Source: Myotis daubentonii (taxonomy: Eukaryota > Chordata > Mammalia > Chiroptera > Vespertilionidae). Taken from it: a stretch of 64,000 bases of DNA. The DNA lies in assembly GCF_963259705.1 (NCBI RefSeq), contig NC_081844.1:111075965-111139964 (forward strand), read 5' to 3'. Of this stretch, positions 52,725-63,700 are shown piece after piece (the stretch's first letter is position 1; each line of letters begins with the position of its first letter). The notes below the pieces were generated by a model that had not been told where the DNA came from, searched no databases, and was given only the letters and a program-made list of their open reading frames with translations. The position numbers were made by a program, and so were the translations under genes.

Positions 52725-53450
52725 TGCGTGCGTGTGGGGGTGCTCGTGTGTGCATGCTCATGCATGTGTGGGGGGGTCCTCGTGGGTGCTCTGTGCATCC
52801 GTCACAGGTGTGGTGTCTACCCCTCGCGGACGGCCAAGGCACAGAGTGCTCCGTCACCCACGCCCCCTCGGGCCCCGTTACAGCCACTCGCCCGGGACCA
52901 GGGCACGAGGCTGTCCCAGGGCCTTGCTTCTGCGAGGGCACGTGTCCTCTCGGAGGGGCAGCGTGTGGCTCCTTGGGGGGGTTGGCACGTGCGTGTGGAG
53001 TTCCTGGAGAAACCGCCACCTGCTTTCCTGAGCGGCTGTTGTTCCCCTAAGCCTCCCCACCGTCGCGCGAGACCCAGCGCCCGAGTCGCCACAGCGCATG
53101 GCACGTCCCTGCTTGCGCTTCAGGCCTCGGTCCCGGCTCTCAGGTTTGGGAGGGGACAGCCCCTTGTCGGGGCCAGGACCGGCGGGCAGCACTGGCTTCC
53201 GCTGGCGATGTGGGCGTGGCTTCAGTGACTAGAAACTGCCGGGGCGGCTGGTCTTGGGGGGTTTTCTGGCTTCGTGGCGGGCGGGGTGTCCTGCTGGGTC
53301 CCCCTTTGCCGTGCCTTGGTCTGCCCTGCCTGTGTGGGATGTCCTTGTCTTTCTCCAGGAGCTCTTTGGGCATCGTGTGGAGCAGAGGGGGGCTGGGGCG
53401 AGTCTGGTCGGCTTGCAGGCTGGCCCGAGGGGGTGCCTCAGAGTAGAGCG
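52725..53450. other. C7orf50: C7orf50 intron, unique DNA
   Basis: GT-rich near 52715-52780, otherwise GC-rich. No gene seen. Confidence 0.35.
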
Positions 53451-53974
53451 GGCTCCGGGCTCATGGTTAACGGGCTCCGGGCTCATGGTTAACGGGCTCC
53501 GGGCTCACGGTTAACGGGCTCCGGGCTCACGGTTAACGGGCTCCGGGCACATGGTTAACGGGCTCCGGGCACATGGTTAACGGGCTCCGGGCTCATGGTT
53601 AACGGGCTCCGGGCACATGGTTAACGGGCTCCGGGCTCACTGTTAACGGGCTCCGGGCTCACGGTTAACGGGCTCCGGGCACATGGTTAACGGGCTCCGG
53701 GCTCATGGTTAACGGGCTCCGGGCTCATGGTTAACGGGCTCCGGGCACATGGTTAACGGGCTCCGGGCTCATGGTTAACGGGCTCCGGGCACATGGTTAA
53801 CGGGCTCCGGGCTCATGGTTAACGGGCTCCGGGCTCACGGTTAACGGGCTCCGGGCACATGGTTAACGGGCTCCGGGCTCACAGTTAACGGGCTCCGGGC
53901 TCACGGTTAACGGGCTCCGGGCTCATGGTTAACGGGCTCCGGGCTCACGGTTAACGGGCTCCGGGCTCATGGTT
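53451..53974. repeat. 22-bp minisatellite, about 24 copies, HpaI site per unit
   Basis: Unit is GGTTAACGGGCTCCGGG followed by a variable 5-mer: CTCAT, CTCAC or CACAT, and once each a nearby ACTG or ACAG change. GTTAAC (HpaI) marks nearly every junction. The three main variants are intermixed without a clean higher-order period, for example CTCAT-CTCAT-CTCAC-CTCAC-CACAT-CACAT at the left end. It is homogeneous within variants, so it was probably expanded recently. Confidence 0.96.
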
Positions 53975-53975
53975 A

Positions 53976-56485
53976 AGCCGGAAGGACGGCCACCGAGGAG
54001 TTGGGAGCTGAGCAGCTGTCCCGCCACGGAGAGGCAGCCTCCCCATCCATTCCCATCGGCCGCCCTCCAGCTGCCCCGCCATCGTCCCGGCTCGGGCGGC
54101 CCCGCGGCAGCCGGGAGCATCTGTGAGCCCTGCTTCCTGCGTCAGCACAAAATAGCTCAGCATCTGTGACTTTAGAAAGCAGTGTTATTTCCTCTGATCA
54201 GACGTGACCGTGGTAAAGGAGAGTGAGAGACAAGACGGGGAACACGGGAGGGGAGGGACCAGAACGGGGCTCTACCTGCGAGGGCGCCGCGGGGCCGGGA
54301 GCCGCAGCGTCTCACCGCCGAGCGCTCCCTCTGCTGCGCCTTTCCCGCGCCCGCACCGGCCTGGGGACCGTGACAGGGCGGCTCGCGGGGTGTCAGCTGC
54401 CACCTCGCTGACGCGGTGACGCGGTGACCGTACTGCCGCGCGCCGGCCGTCTGCCGGCCGTGTGGCCGCCGTGTTTCTCTCCATCCTGTGCAGCATTTGT
54501 CTTCTCGCACAGCTTTCTTCAGGAAGCAGATTCCCCACCGGTTGTTGTTTATGGCTTTTGCCCTAAACAAACAGCCCCTCCACCTGCCCCCCGCCCCCCA
54601 ATGTGAATGAGAAAATGCCGCCCACTGGGCAGACAGCAGGACTCGGGGGCGGGGTGTGTGTGAAAGCGGCTCCCACACAGGACAGCAAGGCCCGTGGTCG
54701 CGGCGCGGGTGTGCTTGTGCGTAGCATGGACTCAGCTTGGTTGTCAGCAGGTCTCCTCGGCAGCGGAGAACGTGCCCTGGTGAAACCACAGCACGGGGTC
54801 ACGGGGGTTCGCTGCGCGCGCCAGGGCGGGTGTCCGGCCTCCGCACGGTGGCCTCTCCGCGCTCACACAGATGATCCTGAGGCCACAAGACTCACTGTGT
54901 TTAGTCCTTTCGCCATTTTTGAGATTGAACTGAGTCTGGGTGGCCCGTCCGTCTGCAGGGCTCCCAGAGGCCCTGGGCGAGTCCGTTTTCTCGGCTTTAG
55001 GAGCGGGCGCCGTGTCTCTGGTGTCTTGAGATGGTTGGTCGTGGTGTGGAGGGTGTTGCCGGGGCCTGCTAGAGCCGGGGAGTTGTGCCCAGGGCTGCTC
55101 TGGATGAGTGCTCGGGCTCCCGTCGGGCAAGGGCACGCAGCGCGTCTGCGGGTTGTCCCCACGGGGGCACCACACGCTCGGCGGGGGGGGGGGCTTCCTT
55201 CACGGTGACGCGCACTCAGCTCAGGAGCAGCGTCCGGCCTCGTCCACAGCGGACTCGGGAGGGGTTCAGGGTCCGAGATGCAGAGTGGGGGCTGAGGCCG
55301 CTGCCGGCTCAGCTGCGGATTATTTTGGTGGTGGAATGACGAGCTTTCCCAGGCGCCGTCGCCACAGCTGGGAAAACAGTGGCTGCTCTGCAGCAGTTTC
55401 CCAGGCACAGAGCTCGCCTCCTGCTGCTCGAGCATAAACATGTCCAGTTTAGCTCTCGTCCTGTGGGCGGTGTCGGGGCCGCGGCCCTTCTCGTCTGCAC
55501 GGCCCCCTCCGCCTGCACCTGGAGCAGCCAGGGTGGCGTCGGAGCGCCCGCACCAGAGCCCGGCTTGTGTGTCTGCTCAGACATAACACCTTGGAGCTAA
55601 AGATCGCCACGGGGTTCAGTGTGACAGCGCTGCCATCTGCACCTCGCAAGCCCCGCCTAGACCCAGGAGGTGGGGCAGGCGAGGCCGCTGTTCGGGCAGG
55701 GACTGCACTGTGGCTGCGGGCACAGGCCGGGACCAGGGATGTGGCAGTGCCCCCCACCCCAGGGCACGGGGCTCCTGTACCAGGTGGCGCGGCCGATGTT
55801 GGGAATGAACCAGGAAGAAGGGCCTGAGACCGAGGTGGAGGCTGACCAGTCGCCAGGCGATGGAGCAGGAGGACGTGATTTCACAGTCCAGGGGGAGCGG
55901 CAGGGCTGGGGGCTGCAGGCCCTGAGCGAGCCTCTCCCCCCACCTGCACGTCTGTGTTTGGGGCGGGGGGCAGACCAAGGGAGGGCCAACGGCTGCACTT
56001 GGCAGGAGGTGACCTGGAAGCGGCCGGCGTGCCCTCCTTCTCGCCTACTGACCTCACCTTACGTCCGTCCTATCCGGCTACGGGCACGGCCGGCAGCCCA
56101 GGGCCCGGTCAAGCCCTGGGGGCCCTGCTCCTGGCAGCAGGGGGACGCACTGGACGGGGAGTCCTTGTCACGGGGCTCGATGGCGCTGCTTTCATGTGAC
56201 TTCAGGGAAGGGCTGGGGCAGGTGGACGCTCACACAGGGCGGGGCGCCAGGAGGGGACGTGAAACAGCAGGAGCAGCCGGAACAAGCACTGGGTCGCCCG
56301 GCACCTAGCGGTGGGCCGCTGCGTCTGCGAACGAGCAGTTTATGGCTCAGTCTTTGCTCGTGTTGCTGCTCTAAAAGCCTGGGGGTTCTGAGGAGTGTCC
56401 GGCTGTGGAGCCAGACCCCACACCAGCCTCCTGCCCTCACAGCTCCAGCTGCTGCTCCTCCTGCGCCCAGCCAGCGTCCCCCCGA
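53976..56485. other. C7orf50: C7orf50 intron, GC-rich, CpG-rich in part
   Basis: About 54280-54480 is CpG-rich. No exon with coding support and no transposon recognised. Poly-G at 55180-55191. Confidence 0.35.
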
Positions 56486-56486
56486 A

Positions 56487-56690
56487 GCTCGGTGTCCACT
56501 GAGCGCCTCGCGGCGGGCTCCCCCAGAGGCCCCCCGAAACTCCACGTCCACTGAGCGCCTCGCGGCGGGCTCCCCCAGAGGCCCCCCCGAAACTCCGTGT
56601 CCACTGAGCGCCTCGCGGTGGGCTCCCCCAGAGGCCCCCCAAAACTCCACGTCCACTGAGCGCCTCGCGGCGGGCTCCCCCAGAGCGTCC
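56487..56690. repeat. 52-bp tandem repeat, four copies
   Basis: Four copies of a unit containing GTCCACTGAGCGCCTCGCGG, GGGCTCCCCCAGAGG and a C run of 6-7. The C-run length varies and shifts frames between units, which argues against coding. Confidence 0.94.
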
Positions 56691-56744
56691 GTCCACAGCC
56701 TCCCGCTGCTCCCTTGCTTAGGCAAAATCCTGTTCTCACTTTTT

Positions 56745-57180
56745 TCTTTTATTGTCATAGAATGCACCCAACATAAAATGAACTCTTTTAGGCATTTTTT
56801 TTCTTTAGATACGTTTTCACTGATTTCAGAGAGAGAGAGAGAGAAACATCAGTGATGAGAGGGAATCATTGCCTGGCTGCCTCCTGCACGTCTGACCGAG
56901 CCCACAGCCCAGGCATGTGCTCTTGACCAGAATCAAACCCGGGACCCTTCCGTCCGCAGGCCGACGCCCTAACCACTGAGCCAAGCCGGCGAGGGCCCTT
57001 GTAGCCATCCTTGGACGTAGCGTTCAGTGGCAGTGAGCACGTTTGCATTGTGCATCCGTCACCACCACCATCTCCAGAACTTTCTCATCTTCCCAAACAG
57101 ACGGTCCCCGTGAGCACTCGCTGCCCAGGCCCTGGCTCCGCCTCCCCCTCCTGTCTGTGGCTCTGACTCCTCCAGGGCCT
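56745..57180 (-). mobile_element. Ancient L1 3' relic (antisense), split by a Ves SINE
   Basis: TATTGTCATAGAATGCACCC and ACATAAAATGAACTC on the left; GTAGCGTTCAGTGGCAGTGAG, TGCATCCGTCACCACCACC and CCAGAACTTTCTCATCTTCC on the right, the usual order of a reversed L1 3' end. Confidence 0.75.
56797..56996 (-). mobile_element. Ves SINE
   Basis: TTTTCACTGATTTCAGAGAG, TGCCTGGCTGCCTCCTGCAC, CGGGACCCTTCCGTCCGCAG, CTGAGCCAAGCCGGCGAGGG in reverse orientation. Confidence 0.93.
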
Positions 57181-57365
57181 CGCAGTCCCTCTTGGCGCCT
57201 GTGTTTCTCTCCCGTCCCATGAGGGTCAGGTGGCCGCACAGAGCGCAGCTCTTGGGCCTTGGGTCTGGGGGTGGTGAGGACAGCGTCCTGGGGCACCGCG
57301 CTTTGGGGTGCAGTCACTGGCCCGGTTTGAGCTTCCTGCCAGAGGTCGGTGTGGGAGTCCACCAT

Positions 57366-57591
57366 TTTATTTATTTATTTTTTAGTATATTTTATTGATT
57401 TCAGAGAGGAAGGGAGAGGGGGAGAGAGAGAAACATCCATGATGAGAGAGAATCATGGATCAGCCGCCTCCTGCACGCCCCACACTGGGTAAGGAGTCCA
57501 CAACCGGGCCTGTGCCCTTGACCAGAATCGAACACAGGACCCTTCCGTCTGCACGCCAACGCTCTATCCACTGAGCCACACCAGCTAGGGT
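57366..57591 (-). mobile_element. Ves SINE
   Basis: TTTATTGATTTCAGAGAGG, GATCAGCCGCCTCCTGCACG, CTATCCACTGAGCCACACC, AGCTAGGG. GTGGGAGTCC repeats on both sides (57351-57360 and 57591-57600). Confidence 0.95.
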
Positions 57592-57599
57592 GGGAGTCC

Positions 57600-59570
57600 G
57601 TCCTTTTAGGCGCTCGGCTTTAAGGGGGATTGGACATGTGCTGTCCGAGCCGCCCTCGCCCAGGGTCGGTGGGGGACGGAATTGTGAGACTCAGGGGACT
57701 TAGGAAGGGACTCGGGGAGCCCTGAAGCAGGTCTCCCCTCGGGCAGCTCGAGCGCTGCTGTGGGGGCGAGGGAGGACCTTTGCATTTAACTCTGTTTCTT
57801 GGAAGGAGCTGCTCGATGAGACCAGTGTCCTCTGAGACAGTGGCCTGCTGGGGTTTTCTTCGTTCCCGGGCCGTTTGCATTTTTGAGTCAGCAAAGAAAA
57901 ATGCCATGCTGTTGGCCAGGGACGGAGTGTTCTGTGCTGGGCCGGGTCTCAGGAGGATGTCCCCCGTCTCTTGTTTGTTGAAGCAGTGACTTCCCTGGAG
58001 GACCCAGGTCTCCTGGGACCTGGGCGACTCACCTGGATCCAGGTGGCGGCTCGGCGAGACTGAGTCCACGCAGCTGGCTCCCTTCAGAGCCTGTGCAAGG
58101 GCCACGGGAACCACAGACTCGGGACAGCCCGTTCCTCCCAGGGGACGCAGGGCGGGAGACGGCCCCCGGACCCGCTCATTCGTGGCTGCGCGGGGGGTGG
58201 GGGGCACACAGGCTCTCCGTGTGCAAGGACCCTGCCACCCGGGGGGCTCTCGTCACCTCGAGTCGCAGCTAGCATCCTGCAATAAGCACTCGGTGGAGGC
58301 CACCCAGGAGGACCCTTCGGATCAGTTGGTCTGGTGACCTGCATTCCCTTGGTTTTTAAACTGGCATTTCCAGGCGGGATCCGCACTCGCTGTTCAACAG
58401 CAGGAGTCAGATCCTTTGGAGAGCTGATGTTTTCTGGGTGTGTGGCAGCTGCAGCTGCAGGCGTGAGCACACACTCGCCTGCCCGCCCGAGGGGGGTGCA
58501 GGGACTGTCGGATACCCTGAACCGTTTACGGGGCTCTCCTAGGCCTCATGCTCCCGGAAGCTGGTTCAGTGCATCCGGGGCAGCCTGTGGGGGCCCCACT
58601 GCTGTCCCGGGGCCCATCCCACCAGATGGACAGACCTGCCCACTTCTCAGGACCCCGCCTGCGGGCTCGCTGACTGCCCGGAGCTACAGCTGTCCCTGCA
58701 GGACTGCGGGTTGCGCTTGTGCTGACAGCCAGAACCTTCTAGAAGAGTGAGGCCGCGTGGAACATTCTGCCCAAGGATGGTGCAGCAGGGCCCAGACCCC
58801 CAGAGATGCCGCCGTGTCCAGGGGCTGCGGTGAGATGTTGGCCTCTAAGCTCTCACGTGAGTGAGGAGCCGCATCGCGCAGGAGACTTACGGGCTCCATG
58901 AGCCCCACACGCCCCGGGAGGAGCTGCTTCGAGAACCTGGAGGCACCAGCACACGAGTTTTATGGACAGAGCTGAGCAGTGCCAGCACCACTGGTGCTAC
59001 CTCTTTACATTTTACCCAGAACTGTTCTCACGGCGTTCTCACTGCTCCACTGTCCCCACGAGCTGGAGCGTCTCGCCGTGTGCCGGAGCCGCCCTCGGGG
59101 CCCCTCCACTCCGCTGCTGCAGAGACGCTGCGTCCAGATGGAATGGAGGGAGCGATGGTGCCCAGGCAGCCTGAGCGCACAGGTGTCACTCTCACCTGGG
59201 GACCAAAGGCACTGGGCAGGCACGCAGCGTGCGGACACAGGTGGGGCAGTGGCCTTGCCAGCTCAGCTCAGCCTTAGGCTCCATTTCTCCTGAGGGGCAG
59301 GCTCCTGGCGAGCTGCCTGGCATGAAGGCGCTCCACCAAAGCGCCCTCCTTGCTGCTGCCGTGAGACAGTCTGCGCGGAGAGGGCCACGCGGGTCCCAGG
59401 CCAGTGGCATCCGTGACTGCCATCGGGAGCACGGTGGTGGCACCGCTCTGCAGCAGCTGGTGCAGGTGCCTGAGAGCTCGAGGGTGGCAGCGCTCCGGCT
59501 GGGAGAGGCCCTGGCATGCCCTGACCCCCTCGGCGCCCTCGCCCGGGCGGTGCTGAGTGCAGGAGCAGCT
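57600..59570. other. Sequence downstream of GPER1 (3' UTR side) within C7orf50 intron
   Basis: GC-rich, with no transposon. On the minus strand this is the 3' side of GPER1. I see no clear AATAAA or ATTAAA close to its stop, so the 3' end is not placed. Confidence 0.35.
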
Positions 59571-59574
59571 CCCG

Positions 59575-60690
59575 TCACGCCACACTGCTGAACCTCACCT
59601 CTGGCTGCTCGGCATCCGGGATGACGGCCTTCAGGGCTGCGTGGCAGAAGCGATTCAGGGCCGACACGCTGGTTCTCTGCTCCATGTACAGCCGCAGCTT
59701 GAATCTGAAGGTCTCCCCGAGGAAGCTGTAGATGAGGGGGTTCAGGCAGCTGTTGGAGAAAGCCGCGAGGTTGACAATGTGGCCGGTGAGGGGGTAGGCA
59801 TGGCGGAAGGACTGTTGGCAGGGCTCGGCGCCTGGCTGCGCCTGCTGCAGGAGGTGCACGCTGATGAACACGTTCTCGGGCAGCCAGCAGATGAAGAAGA
59901 CGAGGACCACGGCCACGATCATGCGGAGCGCCTTCTGCCGGCGCGGGCGCAGGCCCCGGCGCCTGTGGGCCTTGACGAGGACCCGGGCGATGAGCGAGTA
60001 GCAGAGGCCGATGATGGCGAAGGGGACGATGAAGCCCAGGGTGACCTCCAGCCACTGGATCTCCTTGGCGTCCGCGAAGCAGAAGCAGACGTCCCCCGAG
60101 TGCTGCAGGTGCGCCGCGGTGAAGGGCACCAGCGTGGCGGAGACCGAGGCCATCCAGATGAGGCCGCAGCTGAGCCGGGCGTGCTGCTTGGTGCGGAACA
60201 GGCCGCAGCGCATGGCCTGGGCCAGGGCGAGGTAGCGGTCGAAGCTCATCCAGGTGAGGAAGAAGACGCTGCTGTACATGTTGATCTGCAGGAAGAGGGA
60301 CATGAAGGTGCAGAGCACGGCGATGTCGTAGTACTGCTCGTCCAGGTTGAACACCTCGATCAGCGAGTCGGCCACCAGGATGAGGTCGGCCGCCGCCAGG
60401 TTGATGAAGTACAGGTCGGGGCCGCTCATCCTCTCGCGGGCGCTGAGGTTCACCACCAGGATCAGGATGTTCCCCACGAAGCCGATGGGGAAGAGGAAGA
60501 CGGTGTAGAGGCAGGAGAGGAAGAGCCCGATGGCGTACTGCGGGTGCGGGTGCGGGTGCGCCGCCAGCTCGCCCGTCTGGTTGGCTAGTGCCCTGCCGGC
60601 CAGCACGCGGGACAGGTTGAGCGCCACGGGGGCGCCGTCGTAGGCTCCGGGGTGGGTCTCCATGCCAGCGACGGGCGCTCGGGAGGTCAT
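59575..60690 (-). CDS. GPER1: G protein-coupled estrogen receptor 1
   Basis: A single-exon class A GPCR of 371 residues (human 375). It binds estradiol at the plasma membrane and ER and signals through Gs/cAMP and EGFR transactivation. The start is ATG at 60688-60690; the open frame reaches a GTG two codons upstream, which is not needed. The N terminus has two N-glycosylation sequons (N25-L-S, N37-Q-T) and an HPHPHP repeat just before TM1. Seven membrane segments are evident: TM1 with [10 protein letters not shown]2 with [14 protein letters not shown]3 ending in DRY, TM4 with [16 protein letters not shown]5 with [16 protein letters not shown]6 with FFICWLPEN and TM7 with [11 protein letters not shown]. 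The extracellular Cys pair (DIAVLC and DVCFCF) is kept. The tail ends RFSSVA, where human ends SSAV. It lies in a C7orf50 intron on the opposite strand. Strong GC3 bias produces a long antisense frame, which is a shadow. Confidence 0.98.
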   Translation of the reverse strand: MTSRAPVAGMETHPGAYDGAPVALNLSRVLAGRALANQTGELAAHPHPHPQYAIGLFLSCLYTVFLFPIGFVGNILILVVNLSARERMSGPDLYFINLAAADLILVADSLIEVFNLDEQYYDIAVLCTFMSLFLQINMYSSVFFLTWMSFDRYLALAQAMRCGLFRTKQHARLSCGLIWMASVSATLVPFTAAHLQHSGDVCFCFADAKEIQWLEVTLGFIVPFAIIGLCYSLIARVLVKAHRRRGLRPRRQKALRMIVAVVLVFFICWLPENVFISVHLLQQAQPGAEPCQQSFRHAYPLTGHIVNLAAFSNSCLNPLIYSFLGETFRFKLRLYMEQRTSVSALNRFCHAALKAVIPDAEQPEVRFSSVA

Positions 60691-60790
60691 GCCCACACCT
60701 CCACCACGGGCGGCCTTCAGGCTCTGCCGCGAGGCTCTCGGAAACCCGTCTTAAGCAGCACGTCCATCTTGAGAAAGAAAGGTGCTGTCC
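60691..60790 (-). other. GPER1: GPER1 5' UTR and possible splice acceptor
   Basis: On the minus strand, CCTTTCTTTCTCAAG (about 60769-60783) is a polypyrimidine-AG acceptor about 80 bp before the ATG. This fits the known layout, with non-coding first exons further upstream and all coding sequence in the last exon. Confidence 0.5.
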
Positions 60791-63700
60791 TCAGAAGTGA
60801 GCCGGGCGTTGCTCACTTGGAGCCCGTCAGCAGGAGCCGGCGGCCGGGGTCTGCTCTGCAGGAGGAGGCGGGCGGCGGGCGGGCTCTGCACCACCCGCTC
60901 CTGCAGGCACCTGGGAGCAGAGGGGCGCGGGGCGCCCTCCACCCTTCATGCTGCAGGCAGGTGCACTGTGGGTGCGGAAGGGCTCCCTGCGGGTGTGTCT
61001 TCTGGGAGGACAAGTGCTGCTGAGCCGAGGCAGAGAAATAGACGCTCCCCCGAGGGCTCGCCGCTGCGGGCGGACGGTGAGTCAGCCTCACCCGGGAGCC
61101 TCTGACGGTCCAGTGGCTGGCTTGTGAAGTAATGTGGAGACGGCTTGGAAATCTTAGGAAAACTACTGTCTGTCAGGAGAGGAGATAAAGTTTATGTTGG
61201 CAGCTGTTGGGAGAGGAATCAGCAGGAAGGGAAAAACCCAGCTTTTCTGAAAGACAGTGGGTCCCAGGCGCCGTGGGGAGACGGGGTAGAACCTCTTCTC
61301 TGACAGGAAAATGATCCCAGAAATCTCGCTTCCTTGCTAAGCCTCGCACTAAGTTTAGATGCCGAAAATGAAACTTTTTTAAATAACATGGCACGAAAGA
61401 CAAACTACGGAATGAAAATGGTAATTGTTTTAGGGAACGCTATTGAAATTTTATTCAGCGTGTTGACAATTACTGTCACACCTAACATGTTCTGTAATGC
61501 TGTTTGTAACCTAGCAACTCGGTGACCTGGAAGTGGGCAAGGCAGCCGCCCTTTCAGCCGGCTCTGGGGGCTGGCGGCCGGCTGCTGGCCGATGCGGGCA
61601 GCTCTGTGGAAACTGGGGCTTCGGGTCTGCACTTCGCTGTCGTCCCCCAAGTTCTCTGTGGGTCGGCTGCGTGCGGTATTAGGTCGCAGTGCGGAGGAGT
61701 GCCCCCTGGCAGGGGGCAGGCCCCACAGCACACGGGACGGCCCCACCCAGGGACCCAGGGAGGGACGCGCCCGCTCGAGGGCAGAGAAGCCCAGAGGAAC
61801 CGGCTGGTCCCACTAAAATGGACTTGAATTGTTGATCTGAGAGTTTCCGTTTAATCCCGGGAGGCCGTGAGGAACCGATTCTGAAGAGCTGCCAGCCCAG
61901 ACTAGACATTCCTAGACCTCGCACTCGAAAATGCTGGAAACTAAGGAGAGAGCCAGCCCCTCTGTCCAGCTCTGTGTCAGGACCCTTGGCCTGGCGGTCG
62001 GTACCTTTGATTTTAGCCTGTGTTTTTAGAGCCTCTCTGATTTCTTTGTAAAACTGCCCTGGCTGTTTGCTTTGCTCTTTACCTGGGAATCCTGAGGTGC
62101 TAGGCGGCTCTTAGGGGAAAGCGTGAGGTGAGCGGGCACAGGGGCTGCGAGGGAGCCTCCACCCAGGCCGTGTCCGGGAGGAGGTGCAGGGACGGGGCTG
62201 GCCGCGAGCACCCACTAAAGGGTGGGGAGCAGTAGACGGATGCGCCATCGGGTGGGCCCCCACTGTTTGTCCATGGAGAGAAGCCAAGCCACATTTTGTC
62301 AGACCCATTAGGCTCGCGTCCTTGTAAAGGGAGTGGATCACTGGTGCTTTCTGGGGCGGGCAAGCGTTTTCATTAAAGGAGGACAGAGGGCCGTGCTGGC
62401 TGGCGGGGCTGCAGGCGCTGCCTGTCCTGTGGGCGCCGGTCCTCACTGGGACACGGGCGAGAGCTGGGATGCAGCCCGCACACCGAGCCTCCTGAGTCAC
62501 ACTGACATCATGAGAGCTGAGTGGGGGTTTTCTCCCATGGAGCGTGGCTCTACCCAGAGGTTGGGGGCCTCGTGCCCCTGGCCCCAGCTGGTGCCCAGTC
62601 TACCCATATCCGTGCCCAGCTGTCACCCACAGTGGGCTGCACACCCACCTGAAGGCAGAACCAGGAACCCAGACAGACTTACCTGTGCCACAGCCGGCGC
62701 CCCGCCCGTGCCCCTCTGAGCAGACCCCCCTGTCCTGCAAGGGCTCCTGGCCAGCCCAGGTACCGTGCTCGCGGCCGCTGGCCGCTGGCCGCAGCGGTAG
62801 GAAGGCTGGGGCCGTGGAAGCGGAGGTGCCTGTGGTCCTCACGGAAGCCGAAGCGTCGGGGCTGCCGGGGAGCAGCCTTTATATCTGCAGGCTCTGGGGC
62901 TGGGCCGCCCATGGGCTCTGGACACTGGCAGCCTCCCTCCGCTGGAGGCCTCCCTCCGCAGGCCAGGGTTAACCCTTTTTCCGCCGGCCTTTTTCCTCCA
63001 CACTGGCAGTGAGCTCAGGCTTCAGTTCCACTGCCTCCTTCACCCACTGATGCAGTTTTTTACTTTGAAGGGATTGTAAATAGGTTTTGTCTGTCCTTTA
63101 GATAATAACCTGTCACCATTTGTTGAAACTTTAAATAGTCTTGCTTGTTTTAGCAACTGACTGGCCTTAAAACTAAACACTAAATGTTCTCAGCTTGGAG
63201 ATAGCATTTGAATTATATGCAGAGATTTTACCTGGGAATTGCATAGACATTCGCAGAAAGAAACTTAAATTTAAGAAATAGCAGGTATTTTGGCAAGTAA
63301 ATGAGGAATTGGATTTGTTTTTCTGCTCTCGATGTTAGCCATGTCTCAGCTCCCCCTCCCCTTGCTCACAAGCCACCTGTGTGGACCTGCCCCGCAGGTG
63401 AGGACGACAGACCTGAGACCTCCTCCCGCCACGGCCGGCGCCTGCCTGAGGGACCAGGACAGAGTTCGCTCCGGTTCCCAGTGCCCACCTGCTGGTGGTC
63501 AGCCTCGTACCTGGAGAAGGGCTGGCAGAGCGAGGCCAGGAGGCCGATGGCCCAGGTCAGGGCGCAGGGACTTAGGGCCCTCGTGTGCCGCGTTCGGCAG
63601 TTTCGTAAACATCACATTTTAATGGGTCTCGTCCTTCCTGCCTGGTGTTTTTTTACCTTGGCAGTTTGTTAAAAACGGGAGGTTGCACTCTGAGTGATCT

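Noticed and set aside
53451..53974. Regular repeats resembling a CRISPR array
   Set aside because: Units are contiguous with no unique spacers, and the host is a mammal. It is a minisatellite.
3663..57591. tRNA-like box A and box B sequences at many positions
   Set aside because: All belong to Ves SINEs. No cloverleaf with an intact acceptor stem was found, so no tRNA gene is called.
45040..59570. Search for the second coding exon of C7orf50 (basic, Glu/Lys-rich helical region)
   Set aside because: No stretch with the expected Lys/Glu-rich frame between AG and GT borders was found, so the remaining exons are taken to lie beyond the right edge.
59557..60588. 343-codon frame on plus strand, Glu/Asp/Val-rich
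   Set aside because: Exact antisense shadow of GPER1, produced by its high GC at third positions.
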